This document shows positions 27,494-36,456 of a stretch of DNA of 64,000 bases, in pieces. The position numbers and the translations under genes are program-made. Each line of letters begins with the position of its first letter. The stretch's first letter is position 1. Location: contig CAVTSA010000013.1 in NCBI GenBank assembly GCA_963737225.1, forward strand, positions 62,001 through 126,000, written 5' to 3'. The stretch is from CAVTSA01 sp963737225. GTDB lineage: Bacteria; Chloroflexota; Dormibacteria; Dormibacterales; Dormibacteraceae. The notes under the pieces are model-generated. The model made no database searches. It worked only from the letters and a program-made list of their open reading frames with translations, and was not told the origin of the DNA.

Positions 27494-28471
27494 CTACGTG
27501 ACGGCGTCGGCGAGCTCACCGGTGGCGAGGTAACGGGCCACGTTGGCGAAGGCGGCCCGGGCGATCCGCACCACGGTCTCGCGAGTGACTCCGGCGACGT
27601 GCGGGGAGAGCACGACGTTCGGCGCGTGCAGGAGGCGCATGGATCCCGACGGCGGCTCGGGGTCGAACACGTCGATGCCCGCGCCTGCGATGACACCCCT
27701 CTCGAGGGCGACCGCCAGCGACTGCTGGTCGATCAGCGCGCCCCGCGAGGTGTTGATGAGGAAAGCGGTCGGCTTCATCAGCGCCAGCCGCCGCGCGTCG
27801 ATCAGGCCGCGGGTCTCGCTGGTCAGGGGCAGGTGCAGCGTGACGTAGTCGGACGCTCGCAGCAGGTCGTCGAGAGGCTCCCAGCGAGCGCCTCCGGGTA
27901 TTCCTCCGTCGGCATCCGGTTGGTGGCGGTCGTTGTAGATGACTGCCATCCCGAAGGCCTGTGCGCGGCGGGCGACCTCGGGGCCGACCTGCCCCATCCC
28001 CACGATTCCCAGAGTCTTTCCGAACAGCTCGGTGATCGACTGCTGCAGCCGGGGCAGCGCCCAGTCACCCTCCCGCAGAGCAAGGTGGCCGGCCAGGATC
28101 TGCTTGGCCAGCGTCAGCATGAGCGCGAAGACGTGCTCGGCCACGTCCTGCTTCTCGGCCTCGGTACCGCCGATATGGGCCACCCGGACGCCACGCGCCG
28201 CCGCCGCCGCCACGTCGACGTAGTCCCAGCCGTGGCTTGCGCACTGGATGACCCGCAGGTTCGCGGCCGCCGCGATGTGCTCGGCGGTGACCGGCGAGAG
28301 CCCGGTGAGGATCACCTTCGCCTCCGCCAGCGCCGCCGGGTCCTCGTCCGCGCTCTCCACCACGATCACGCGAGCCCGGCCTTCGAAAGCGCCGGCGAGG
28401 CCACCTCCGAGACGGCGGCCACCGACATGCTCGGGGACCACGGCCAGGATCAGCGGTGGCTGCTCAGACAT
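27494..28471 (-). CDS. D-2-hydroxyacid dehydrogenase, NAD-binding
   Basis: 325 residues. NAD-binding GIVGMGQVGPEVARRAQAFGM, then VTLHLPLTSETRGLID and the catalytic histidine in NVVLSPHVAGVT. These enzymes reduce 2-keto acids or oxidise D-2-hydroxy acids. Its start overlaps the stop of the FMN oxidase gene by 8 bases, so the two probably handle the same class of hydroxy acid. Substrate unknown. Confidence 0.88.
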   Translation of the reverse strand: MSEQPPLILAVVPEHVGGRRLGGGLAGAFEGRARVIVVESADEDPAALAEAKVILTGLSPVTAEHIAAAANLRVIQCASHGWDYVDVAAAAARGVRVAHIGGTEAEKQDVAEHVFALMLTLAKQILAGHLALREGDWALPRLQQSITELFGKTLGIVGMGQVGPEVARRAQAFGMAVIYNDRHQPDADGGIPGGARWEPLDDLLRASDYVTLHLPLTSETRGLIDARRLALMKPTAFLINTSRGALIDQQSLAVALERGVIAGAGIDVFDPEPPSGSMRLLHAPNVVLSPHVAGVTRETVVRIARAAFANVARYLATGELADAVT

Positions 28472-29645
28472 GACGGAGATCCTCCCGTGTCAGCTCTCCG
28501 GGGCTCGCGTGACCGGAGAGCGCCAGCGTCAGATCGAGCTCCGCCAGCAGGCACCGGATCACGTGCTCGACCCCCGCTTCGCCGCCCAGCGCCAGCCCGT
28601 AGGCGTAGGGGCGGCCCACCAGCGTCGACCGCGCGCCGAGGGCGAGCGCGCGCACGATGTCGTCCCCGGTCCGGATTCCGCTGTCGAACAGGACCTCGAT
28701 CCGCCCGTTCACTGCCTCGACGCAGAGCGGCAGCATGTCGGCCGAGCCCACGGCCCCGTTGACCTGGCGGCCGCCGTGGTTCGAGACGACGATCCCGTCC
28801 ACGCCCGCCAGCACCGCCCGGCGGGCGTCGTCGGGATGCTGGATGCCCTTCAGGACGATCGGGCGGTCCCAGTGGTCGCGCAGGAACGCCAGGTCCTCCC
28901 ACGTCTTGCGGGGGTCGCTGAACATGCGAACGAAGTGCATGACCGCGCCCATCTGGTCCTCCTCGACCGGGGCGTCGAGCCCCGCCTGGAAGGCCGGGTC
29001 GGTGAAGTAGTTGGCGGTGCCGACACCGTGGACGAACGGCAGGTACGCCTGGTCGAGGTCGCGGGGGCGCCAGGCGAGGAGACAGGTGTCCAGCGTGACG
29101 ACCAACACCGAGTAGCCGCAGCCGCGGGCCCGACGCAGGAAGCTCTTCGTCACCTCGTCGTCGCGCGGCCAGTAGAGCTGGAACCAGCGCTCGGCGTCGC
29201 CCATCGCGGCGGCGATCTCCTCCATCGAGGTGCTGGAGGCGGAGGACGCGATGTAGGGGATGCCGTAGCGGGCGGCGGCGCGAGCGGCCTCGGGCTCGGC
29301 CCCCGGGTGGAGGATCGACTGCACGCCGATCGGGGCGAGCGCGATCGGGGCGGGGAGCCGGCGGCGGAGCACCTCCACCCCCAGGTCCCGTTCCCCCACG
29401 TTCCGCAGCATGCGCGGCACGATCCGCCATCGATCCAGCGCCTCACGGTTCGCGCGCGCGGTCGAGCCGCTGCCGGCCGAGCCCGCGACGTAGCCTGCCG
29501 CTCCGGGGTCCAGCCGCTCCTCCACCAGGGCTTCGAGGCGCGAGAGGTCGGTCGGCCATCGGGGCGTGGTCCCGCCGAAGCGACCGGCCAGGTAGATCTC
29601 GTTTTGGAACCCGGCCCAGTCCGTGCTCTCGCTCACCACCCCCAT
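28464..29645 (-). CDS. FMN-dependent alpha-hydroxy acid oxidase (lactate 2-monooxygenase-like)
   Basis: 393 residues from ATG 29645. AAGYVAGSAGSGSTARAN at the N-terminus, PIALAPIGVQSILHPG, the FMN lysine in RPIVLKGIQHPDDA and the catalytic histidine in GIVVSNHGGRQVNGAVGS. FMN oxidises L-2-hydroxy acids; the GYVxGSAGS start resembles lactate 2-monooxygenases. A longer upstream frame overlaps the glycosylase gene and is not homologous. Part of a reverse operon with a hydroxyacid dehydrogenase. Confidence 0.88.
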   Translation of the reverse strand: MGVVSESTDWAGFQNEIYLAGRFGGTTPRWPTDLSRLEALVEERLDPGAAGYVAGSAGSGSTARANREALDRWRIVPRMLRNVGERDLGVEVLRRRLPAPIALAPIGVQSILHPGAEPEAARAAARYGIPYIASSASSTSMEEIAAAMGDAERWFQLYWPRDDEVTKSFLRRARGCGYSVLVVTLDTCLLAWRPRDLDQAYLPFVHGVGTANYFTDPAFQAGLDAPVEEDQMGAVMHFVRMFSDPRKTWEDLAFLRDHWDRPIVLKGIQHPDDARRAVLAGVDGIVVSNHGGRQVNGAVGSADMLPLCVEAVNGRIEVLFDSGIRTGDDIVRALALGARSTLVGRPYAYGLALGGEAGVEHVIRCLLAELDLTLALSGHASPGELTREDLRHV

Positions 29646-29674
29646 TCTTGCGCCGCCCGGGCCCCGACGGGCCT

Positions 29675-30292
29675 TTACGGACGCGTGGCGGGGAGCTTGC
29701 GAGAGAGGTGGGGGGAGGGGACCACGAAGCGAAGCGCGCGGGCGGCCCATTCTCCGGCGTAGTCGACCCCGATGCGAGGGGTCGCCACGATCGGCTCCGG
29801 GCGTGCCCCATCGTCGAGGAGGTAGAGATCGGGTGGCTGCAGCGGCGCGCCGTTGAGGTCCCCGTCGATCGCCAGGGCGCGGCACACCAGGCCCGGGCCC
29901 GACGCGCGGGCGGTGCCGGGGCCGGGCTCCAGCGCCCGTACCAGCACCGCGTGGGGCGTCCCCTGTTCCCGGCAGACAAAGTTCAGGCACCAGTGCATGC
30001 CGTAGATGAAGTAGATGTAGGCGCGGCCGGCCGGACCGTACATCAGCGTGGTTCGTTTGGTGCGGCCACGGCGGGAGTGCGATGCCTGATCGGCCTCCCC
30101 CAGGTATGCCTCCACCTCCACCAGCCGGCCCCACCGGACCTCGCCGTCGGGCAGCTCCCGGACCAGCAGCTTGCCCAGGAGATCAGGAGCGACCACATCG
30201 GCGCTCCGCTCGAAGAACCGCGGCTTGAGGAGGGTCCCACCGAGGGCGCCGGCGCCGCCCCCGGCACCGCCGGCCGACGGGTCAGCCGGCAT
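29675..30292 (-). CDS. 3-methyladenine DNA glycosylase (AAG/Mpg family)
   Basis: 205 residues. APDLLGKLLVRELPDG, VEVEAYLGEADQASHS (catalytic Glu region), GPAGRAYIYFIYGMHWCLNFVC and GPGLVCRALAID are diagnostic of the AAG fold. It removes alkylated purines in base excision repair. It overlaps the upstream kinase gene by 11 bases. A second, unrelated alkyl-base glycosylase (AlkA-like) lies at 32.4 kb. Confidence 0.93.
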   Translation of the reverse strand: MPADPSAGGAGGGAGALGGTLLKPRFFERSADVVAPDLLGKLLVRELPDGEVRWGRLVEVEAYLGEADQASHSRRGRTKRTTLMYGPAGRAYIYFIYGMHWCLNFVCREQGTPHAVLVRALEPGPGTARASGPGLVCRALAIDGDLNGAPLQPPDLYLLDDGARPEPIVATPRIGVDYAGEWAARALRFVVPSPHLSRKLPATRP

Positions 30293-30953
30293 CGCTCGGC
30301 TCGTCCCTCACCCGCACCACCAGGTCGGCCAGATGCATCGCGGAACGGATGAGCCGCGCGTTCCGCTCGTCGCGGACCAGCGCCCACGTCCGCGCGCACT
30401 CGAGGCTCCGGCCATGATCCTGGTGTCGCCGGAGCAGACGCTCCCGGCGCACGCCGTCTGGCAGGTCCAGGTACCAGATCGCGTCCAGGTCAGAGGCGGC
30501 CGCGGCCCACCCGTCGCCGCGAAGGAGCAGGTAGTTGCCCTCGGTGATGATGATCGACACGCGCTGCTCGACGGCCACCGACCCGGCGACGGCCTCCTCC
30601 AGGCGGCGGTCGAACGCGGGCGCGTAGACGATCTCTTCGGCGTTGGCACGGAGCCGGCGCAGAAGGGCGGCGTACCCGTAGGAGTCGAAGGTGTCGGGAG
30701 CGCCCTTGCGCCCGGCCCGCCCCAGCCGCTCGAGCTCCCGCTGGGCGAGGTGGAAGCCGTCCATTCCGACCAGCGCTGCCCGGTCGCCAAGGCACTCCCC
30801 CAGCTGCGCGGCGAGGGCGGACTTGCCGGCTCCCGGCGGACCGGTGATGCCGAGCAGCGTCCGGTCTTTCGCCTCCGCCAGACGTTCGACGCGGCACGCG
30901 AGATCGGCGACCGATTCCTGGACGGCGGGCGGGCTTCCGGAGACGGGAGGCAT
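30282..30953 (-). CDS. Uridine-kinase-like P-loop nucleoside/pantothenate kinase
   Basis: 223 residues. Walker A GPPGAGKSALAAQLG near residue 40, VGMDGFHLAQRELERLGR, TFDSYGYAALL and ITEGNYLLLRGDGW, the pattern of the PanK/uridine-kinase-like branch (YFH7/FrcK-type). It phosphorylates a small hydroxylated substrate; which one is unknown. First gene of the reverse operon running to 27.5 kb, divergent from the helicase. Confidence 0.82.
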   Translation of the reverse strand: MPPVSGSPPAVQESVADLACRVERLAEAKDRTLLGITGPPGAGKSALAAQLGECLGDRAALVGMDGFHLAQRELERLGRAGRKGAPDTFDSYGYAALLRRLRANAEEIVYAPAFDRRLEEAVAGSVAVEQRVSIIITEGNYLLLRGDGWAAAASDLDAIWYLDLPDGVRRERLLRRHQDHGRSLECARTWALVRDERNARLIRSAMHLADLVVRVRDEPSDAG

Positions 30954-31111
30954 CGGCCGGTCAAGAATGAGCTTCCCGACCCTGGTATCGTCGTGCGTGG
31001 CTCAGAAAGCGTGAGCCCGCATTCCGTCCGGGTCCTCTCCTCCCGTCACAGCAACGGTGTCCTGGTCGTAGCGATACCAACCGAATAAGGGAGAGGGTCA
31101 CGGAGGTCCTC

Positions 31112-32395
31112 TTGGACACATTTTCAGAAGCGGGGCTCAGCCCCCGAACCCTGGCGGCGCTCGGCGCCCAGGGCATCGTCACTCCGGTTCCCGTGCAAGC
31201 GGGCGCCATCCCCGAGCTCATGCAGGGTCGCGACGTCGTCATGGAGGCGCCCACCGGCTCCGGCAAGACGCTTGCCTTCCTGCTTCCGATGCTGGAACGC
31301 CTCGGCCGTCATGCGGCAGCCGGCCCCCGTGGTCTGGTGGTCACTCCGACCCGAGAGCTGGCACTCCAGATCGACGCCGTCTTTCAGTCGCTCGACACCG
31401 ACCTGCGAGACGCCCTGCTCTACGGCGGCGTCGGCTACGCCACGCAGACCCAGGCCCTGAAGCGGGGAGCAGACGTCGTCGTCGGAACACCCGGCCGGAT
31501 CCTCGACATGGTGCAGCGCCGGTTGCTCTCACTTTCTCGCGTCGAGTACCTGGTCCTCGACGAGGCGGACGAGATGCTGGACGTTGGGTTCGCCCCCGAC
31601 GTAGAGCGGATCATCGGCATGACCTACGAGCCGCAGACGGTCCTCGCTTCCGCCACCATGCCGGATTGGGTGAGCCGCATGATCGACCGCCATCTGAAGG
31701 AGCCGGCTCGGATCCGGGTCGAGGCGCCCGACGAGCCCGCCCTGGAGCACGGTCTGGCTCGCGTGGAGCGTGTCGACAAGGTCGACGTGCTGGTGAGCCT
31801 GCTCAAGCAGTTCGACGGCTCGGCGATCGTGTTCGGCCGGACCAAGCATGGCGTGGGCAAGCTGCACACGGAGCTGCGCCGCCGCGGCATCCAGTCTCTT
31901 CAGCTCCAGGGGAACCTGGGCCAGAGTGCGCGTGACCGGACCATGGCGGCGTTCCGGCAAGGCCAGGTCGACGTCCTGGTCGCCACCAACGTCGCGGCCC
32001 GCGGCCTCGACGTGAGCCACGTGGCGCTGGTCGTCAACTTCGAGCTGCCCGACACGCCGCAGTGGCTGACCCACCGCATCGGTCGCACGGCGCGCATGGG
32101 CGGTCACGGCTGGGCGCTGACGTTCGTCACCCCTGAGGACCGCCTGGCCTGGACCAAGCTTCGCCGTCAGGGAGCGCCGCACTTGCGGGACGTGGATCTG
32201 CCACGGTTGCTCGAAGACGGCGAGTGGACGTACCGCGAGACGCCGACGCCGGAACGGCCGGCGGCGCACCACAACGGCGCCACCCGGGCGGCAGCACCGG
32301 CACCCGGCGGATCTGCACCCGCTCAGCGCCGCCGCCGTGGCGGGCGGGGCCGGCGCGGAGGCAGTCCCACGACCGCTACCCCACCCCGCGCCTGA
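31112..32395 (+). CDS. DEAD-box ATP-dependent RNA helicase
   Basis: 427 residues. Q motif FSEAGLSPRTLAALGAQGI, Walker A APTGSGKT, PTRELALQ, VLDEADEML, SATMPDW, and HRIGRTARMG are all in order. The tail after residue ~385 is Ala/Pro then Arg/Gly-rich (RRRRGGRGRRGG), an RNA-binding extension. Start is TTG 31112 with GGAGG 8 bases upstream. The ~160-base leader holds an inverted repeat TGGTATCG (30983) / CGATACCA (31072), compatible with a structured cold-shock-type 5' UTR. Confidence 0.92.
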   Translation: MDTFSEAGLSPRTLAALGAQGIVTPVPVQAGAIPELMQGRDVVMEAPTGSGKTLAFLLPMLERLGRHAAAGPRGLVVTPTRELALQIDAVFQSLDTDLRDALLYGGVGYATQTQALKRGADVVVGTPGRILDMVQRRLLSLSRVEYLVLDEADEMLDVGFAPDVERIIGMTYEPQTVLASATMPDWVSRMIDRHLKEPARIRVEAPDEPALEHGLARVERVDKVDVLVSLLKQFDGSAIVFGRTKHGVGKLHTELRRRGIQSLQLQGNLGQSARDRTMAAFRQGQVDVLVATNVAARGLDVSHVALVVNFELPDTPQWLTHRIGRTARMGGHGWALTFVTPEDRLAWTKLRRQGAPHLRDVDLPRLLEDGEWTYRETPTPERPAAHHNGATRAAAPAPGGSAPAQRRRRGGRGRRGGSPTTATPPRA

Positions 32396-32411
32396 GCCTG
32401 GGGGCATCCCG

Positions 32412-33344
32412 GTGGGCGCCGAGCCGCCCCGGCGTCGGGTCTGGCGCCCACCGTTCGCTCTCGACGTCCGCGCCACGCTGTCCGACCTGCAGCACGGCCG
32501 GTTCGACCCCTGTCACCGAGTCGACGGGGCCGGAACGGTCTGGCGGACGAGCCTGCTCTCGTCGGGTGGCGTGACCTATCGCCTCTGGCAGGTGCAGGGC
32601 GAGGTGCACGCGGACGCCTGGGGCGAGGGCGCGGAGGAGTTTCTGACCGGGCTGCCCGGTCTGCTCGGCGACGGCGACCATCCGGAGACGTTCGATCCCG
32701 AGGAGCCGGCCCTCGCACGGGCGCACCGGCTCTTGCGGGGATTTCGGGTCCCGCGCAGCGGGCGGATCCTGGAGGCACTGCTGCCGGCGATCCTGGAGCA
32801 GCGGGTGATCGGGCTCGACGCTCGCTCCGCGTGGCGCCGTCTCGTGCAGAGGTTGGGCGACCCGGCGCCGGGGCCCGCTCCGGCCGGCATGCGGGTGCCG
32901 CCGAGCTCGGAGCAGTGGTCGTCGCTTCCGTCCTGGGAGTGGCTGCGTGCGGGCGTCGACGGGAACCGCATGCGGGCGGCGATGGCGTCCCTCCGCGTCG
33001 CTCCCTCGCTCGAACGCGCCGTCCAGCGGACGGGCCCGGAAGACGATCCCGAGCCCGTGTACCGCCGTCTGCGCTCGATTCCCGGGGTCGGCGTATGGAC
33101 CGCCTCGCAGGTCGGCCAGCGAGCGCTCGGCGATGCCGACGCCCTGCCGCTCGGCGATTACCATCTCGCCGACCTCGCGGGCTACGCGTTCCTCGGCCGG
33201 ACGCTCGCCGAGGAGGAGATCGAGCCCTTCTTCGAGCACTGGCGGCCGCACCGCTACCGGGTGGTCCGCATCCTGGAGCTGTCGCCGTTCCCGCGCCGCC
33301 CACGCCGCGGACCGCGGCGGCCGCTACAGCGTCCGGCCGGCTGA
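32412..33344 (+). CDS. AlkA-like HhH-GPD DNA glycosylase
   Basis: 310 residues from GTG 32412; an earlier start would lie inside the helicase gene. RILEALLPAILEQRVIGLDARSAWRRLVQRLG and the helix-hairpin-helix RLRSIPGVGVWTASQVGQRALGDADALPLGDYHLAD with the catalytic Asp mark the HhH-GPD superfamily, AlkA/3-methyladenine glycosylase II branch. The C-terminus is Arg/Pro-rich. It repairs alkylated bases and complements the AAG-type enzyme at 29.7 kb. Confidence 0.85.
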   Translation: MGAEPPRRRVWRPPFALDVRATLSDLQHGRFDPCHRVDGAGTVWRTSLLSSGGVTYRLWQVQGEVHADAWGEGAEEFLTGLPGLLGDGDHPETFDPEEPALARAHRLLRGFRVPRSGRILEALLPAILEQRVIGLDARSAWRRLVQRLGDPAPGPAPAGMRVPPSSEQWSSLPSWEWLRAGVDGNRMRAAMASLRVAPSLERAVQRTGPEDDPEPVYRRLRSIPGVGVWTASQVGQRALGDADALPLGDYHLADLAGYAFLGRTLAEEEIEPFFEHWRPHRYRVVRILELSPFPRRPRRGPRRPLQRPAG

Positions 33345-34229
33345 TCCGGTCCCCTCACGCTCGGCCAGCCGTCGCGCCAGGACCAGCGCCCCGGCCACCG
33401 GAGGGGCCTCCAGCAGGCGCACGTCGAGGTCGGGGTGGGCCTCGAGGACCCGCTCGCGGAACCTCAGGAAGAACCGTGGCTGACCGGTCATGACGCCACC
33501 CACGGCGACCACCACCCGACCGGCGGCTCCCTTTCGCAGCAGCCGATCGACGAGGGTGGCGAGCGCCGAGGCCCCTTCGGCGATCACGTCCCGGGCCAGC
33601 GTGGAACCGGCGTCGGCGGCGGCGAACACGGCGGGGGCGGCGGGGCCCAGGTGGGCGGGCGACGGATCGATGGTGATGGAGAGCGTGAGCTCGTCGGGGT
33701 CAGCGACGTCGAACGCTACCTCCAGACGTCGGAGCAGCTCATGGTCCTCGGCCCCTTCGTCCCGGGCGAGCAGCGCGGCCCGCGCCGCGGCACGGACCAG
33801 GCTGACGGCGCCGCCTTCGTCACCCAGCACCCAACCCCACCCGCCGGCCATGACGAACCGGCCCTCGGCGGTGCGCCCGACTGCGATGGAGCCGGTGCCG
33901 GCGATCACGCCCAGCCCCTCGTCGAGCCCCGCGGCGGGCACCACCAGCATGGCGTCGTTGAGGACGGTCGCCGCCACCCCGCTCCCGCAGCGCCGCCTCC
34001 AGCGCCCGGGCGCACTCGTCGGTGTTGCACCGTTGGGCTCCAACCGCCACCGCCTCGACGGTCGCTCGGATCCGGTCCAGCAGCCAGGATGCCGCCTCCG
34101 CCGCCGCTCCACGCGCCAGCCGGCAGCGGACAGCACGCGGTCGGTCGTCGTTTGGCCGTCCCAGGACTGTGTCCGGATGGCGAGCTTCGTGCCGCCCACG
34201 TCCAGGCCGACCACCAGCCGGGTCGCCAC
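33324..34229 (-). CDS. BadF/BcrA-type N-acetylglucosamine kinase, doubly frameshifted
   Basis: Starts VATRLVVGLDVGGTKLAIRT (phosphate 1 motif). Around 34,110-34,140 the true sequence leaves this frame: the neighbouring frame reads ARGAAAEAASWLLDRIRATVEAVAVG and DECARALEAALRERG. Near 33,980 it returns with VAATVLNDAMLVVPAAGLDEGLGVIAGTGSIAVGR. Removing or adding a base at each of these two GC-rich points rebuilds a normal ~300-residue kinase with ADP-binding VVVAVGGVMTG. Two compensating indels in one gene look like assembly errors more than decay. It overlaps the glycosylase gene end by 21 bases. A glucosamine/NAG kinase role is the family default. Confidence 0.72.
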   Translation of the reverse strand: MATRLVVGLDVGGTKLAIRTQSWDGQTTTDRVLSAAGWRVERRRRRHPGCWTGSERPSRRWRLEPNGATPTSAPGRWRRRCGSGVAATVLNDAMLVVPAAGLDEGLGVIAGTGSIAVGRTAEGRFVMAGGWGWVLGDEGGAVSLVRAAARAALLARDEGAEDHELLRRLEVAFDVADPDELTLSITIDPSPAHLGPAAPAVFAAADAGSTLARDVIAEGASALATLVDRLLRKGAAGRVVVAVGGVMTGQPRFFLRFRERVLEAHPDLDVRLLEAPPVAGALVLARRLAEREGTGSAGRTL

Positions 34230-34358
34230 GCACCCCGTCCCGCTCTTCACCGTAGCTACGGAAAGATATCTCGAAACTGGCGGTGACCGAACGGCATTGA
34301 CCACTTCCTAACCGTTCGGGGCTGCGCCGTTAACCCCATCTGATGGGTAAGTGTGGGG

Positions 34359-35123
34359 ATGTCGGTATCACCTTCCGGTGCTCCACCGATCCCGGTCCGG
34401 GCGGTGGGGCGGCCCTCGGGACGGGCCGACCTGCACTGCCACACCCACTACAGCGACGGATCCGACAGCCCCGCCGCTGTGGTCGCGGAGGCACGGCGGC
34501 GCCGGCTCGACGTCCTCGCGGTCACCGATCACGACACTCTCGACGGCGCTCTGCGGGCGGTGGACATCGCCCGGCGGCCGGGCGGGATCACCGGCCTCGA
34601 GATCGTCGTGGGCGAGGAGGTTACGAGCCTGGACGGTCACATCCTGGGTCTGTTCCTGAAGCGCCCGGTAGCGCCCGGGCAGAGCGCAGCCGACACGGTG
34701 GCGGACATCCACCGCCAGGGCGGGATCGCGATCGCCGCGCACCCCTTCTGGCATGCGGACGAACATCCCCGCCGCCGCCGCCACGGGGTCGGACGGCTGA
34801 TCGGCGAGGTGCCGTTCGACGCCGTCGAGGTCCGAAACGGCGGCGTCACCCTGTCCATGGTGCAGGCCAACCTCCGGGCGACGGCCGAGGCGACCGCGCT
34901 CGGGCTGATCGGCGTGGGTGGCTCCGACGCCCACGTCCGGGAGGCGCTGGGCCTGGCCGTCACGGCGTTCGAGGGCCGGAGCGCGGCGGACATGCGGCGG
35001 AGCCTGTCAGCGGGAACGGTCCAGCCGCTGGGCCGGGTCCCCAACCCGCGCACCCTCTGGGGGTACCTGAGCTGGCTCTGGGCCAGGCCCACGGGCGTCC
35101 CCATCTCCACCCCGGCGGTCTGA
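34359..35123 (+). CDS. PHP-domain metal-dependent phosphoesterase
   Basis: 254 residues. RADLHCHTHYSDGSDS, AVTDHDTLDG, VGEEV and IAAHPFWH and VGGSDAH are the metal-ligand motifs of the PHP fold (YciV-like RNase AM/nucleotide phosphoesterase). The last codon overlaps the glycosyltransferase ATG. A paralogue lies at 43.0 kb. GTG 34353 is an alternative start two codons upstream. Substrate unknown. Confidence 0.88.
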   Translation: MSVSPSGAPPIPVRAVGRPSGRADLHCHTHYSDGSDSPAAVVAEARRRRLDVLAVTDHDTLDGALRAVDIARRPGGITGLEIVVGEEVTSLDGHILGLFLKRPVAPGQSAADTVADIHRQGGIAIAAHPFWHADEHPRRRRHGVGRLIGEVPFDAVEVRNGGVTLSMVQANLRATAEATALGLIGVGGSDAHVREALGLAVTAFEGRSAADMRRSLSAGTVQPLGRVPNPRTLWGYLSWLWARPTGVPISTPAV

Positions 35124-36308
35124 TGGGGGGCCCACTTCGCATCGCGATCGTGAGCGAGACCTTCCTCCCTCAGACCAACGGCATCGTGACCCGCCTCTGC
35201 CAGGCGCTGCGTCATCTCCGAGAGCTGGGCGACGAGGTGCTGCTCCTGGTGCCCGGTCCGGGGCGGAACGGAGCTGCGGAGTTCGGGGGTGAGGAGGGGG
35301 GGCCTTCGGAGCACGCGGGGGTTCGCGTCCGCGGGGTGCGCGCCTTCCCACTGCCCGCCTACCCGGACCTGTCGGTGGCGCTGCCGCGGCCCGCGGTCAA
35401 CCGCGAGCTGGACGAGTTCTGGCCCGACGTCGTCCACGCGGTGAACCCGGCAGTTCTCGGGCTTAACGCCATCTATCACTCGAGGCGCCACCGGGTACCG
35501 CTGGTCTGTTCCTTCCACACCCACCTCCCCCGCTACCTCCACCACTACGGCCTGGGTGCGTTGGAGCCGGTCGCCTGGCAGATGCTGCGACGAGTCCACG
35601 CCGAGGCCGACCGGAATCTCTGCATCTCGCGCCCGATGGAAGAGGAGCTGCGGCGGCACGGCTTCCCGCGGCTTCGACTGGGGTGGCGGGGCGGCGTCGA
35701 CGCGGCCCGGTTCCATCCCGGGCGCCGGAGTGCCGAGATGCGCCGCCGTCTCCTGGGCACCAACTCGGAAGGGGCGCTCCTGCTGTACGTGGGCCGCCTC
35801 GGGGCCGAGAAGGGGATCGGCCGCCTGCGCGGTGTCCTCGACGCCCTCCCCGGGGCGCGGCTGGCGCTGGTCGGCGACGGCCCCCACCGCGCGACGCTGG
35901 AGCAGGCCTTCCAGGGGCTCCCCGACCACGTTCGTCGGACGGTTGGACGGGGATGAGCTGGCTCAGGCGTACGCGTCAGCCGACGTCTTCGCGTTCCCCT
36001 CCGACACCGAGACGCTCGGGCTGGTGGTCCTGGAGGCGATGGCGTCGGGCCTGGCCGTGGTCGCGGCGGACGCCGGCGGTGTCCCCGACCTGGTCCGGTC
36101 CGGCGAGGACGGGCTGCTCCTCCCGCCGGGCGACACCAAGCGCTGGGTGGAGGCGATCGGCGACCTGGTCGAGGATCGCGGCCGCCGCGTCGAGCTGGGA
36201 GGTCGCGCCCGCGAAGCGGTCGACACCACCTGGACCTGGGAGGCGGCGACCGCGGACCTGCGCTCCCACTACCTGGATCTGGTCACGGAGCGGGCGGTCG
36301 CCGCCTGA
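35123..36308 (+). CDS. GT4-type glycosyltransferase, frame interrupted
   Basis: RIAIVSETFLPQTNGIVTRL and HTHLPRYLHHYGL at the N-terminus; LLYVGRLGAEKGIGRL opens the C-terminal GT-B domain. The first frame ends at a TGA at 35953-35955. The other frame picks up FVGRLDGDELAQAYASADVFAFPSDTETLGLVVLEAMASG, the nucleotide-sugar-binding E-x7-E region, and runs to 36308. The switch lies just before FVGRL, at ~35,930, where one extra base would explain it. It resembles phosphatidyl-myo-inositol mannosyltransferases (PimB-like). Coupled to the PHP gene. Confidence 0.78.
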
Positions 36309-36340
36309 CCCTCGCCCGCTCCACCGCGTGTCACACATGC

Positions 36341-36406
36341 CCCCATATGCCGGCAAATGCGGGGTTCGCCGGCGCCTTTCTTGCCCTGAGTGCCGGCATC
36401 TCGGGG
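36341..36406. repeat. Paired palindromes ~42 bp apart (locus g)
   Basis: TGCCGGCA occurs at 36348-36355 and 36391-36398. The right-hand parts TGCGGGG and TCGGGG are exactly 42 bp apart, the cores 43 bp, so one base differs. The first copy sits in a longer imperfect palindrome. It lies between the glycosyltransferase stop and the cyclase-like gene. Confidence 0.5.
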
Positions 36407-36456
36407 AGAACCAGCGGGGGGTGTGCGACGGAATCTGGAAGACTGGGTCGGCGACC

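Noticed and set aside
35953..35955. Programmed frameshift at the glycosyltransferase stop
   Set aside because: The conserved FVGRLDGDEL starts in the new frame well before the stop, so slippage at the stop would lose the motif; an indel upstream is simpler.
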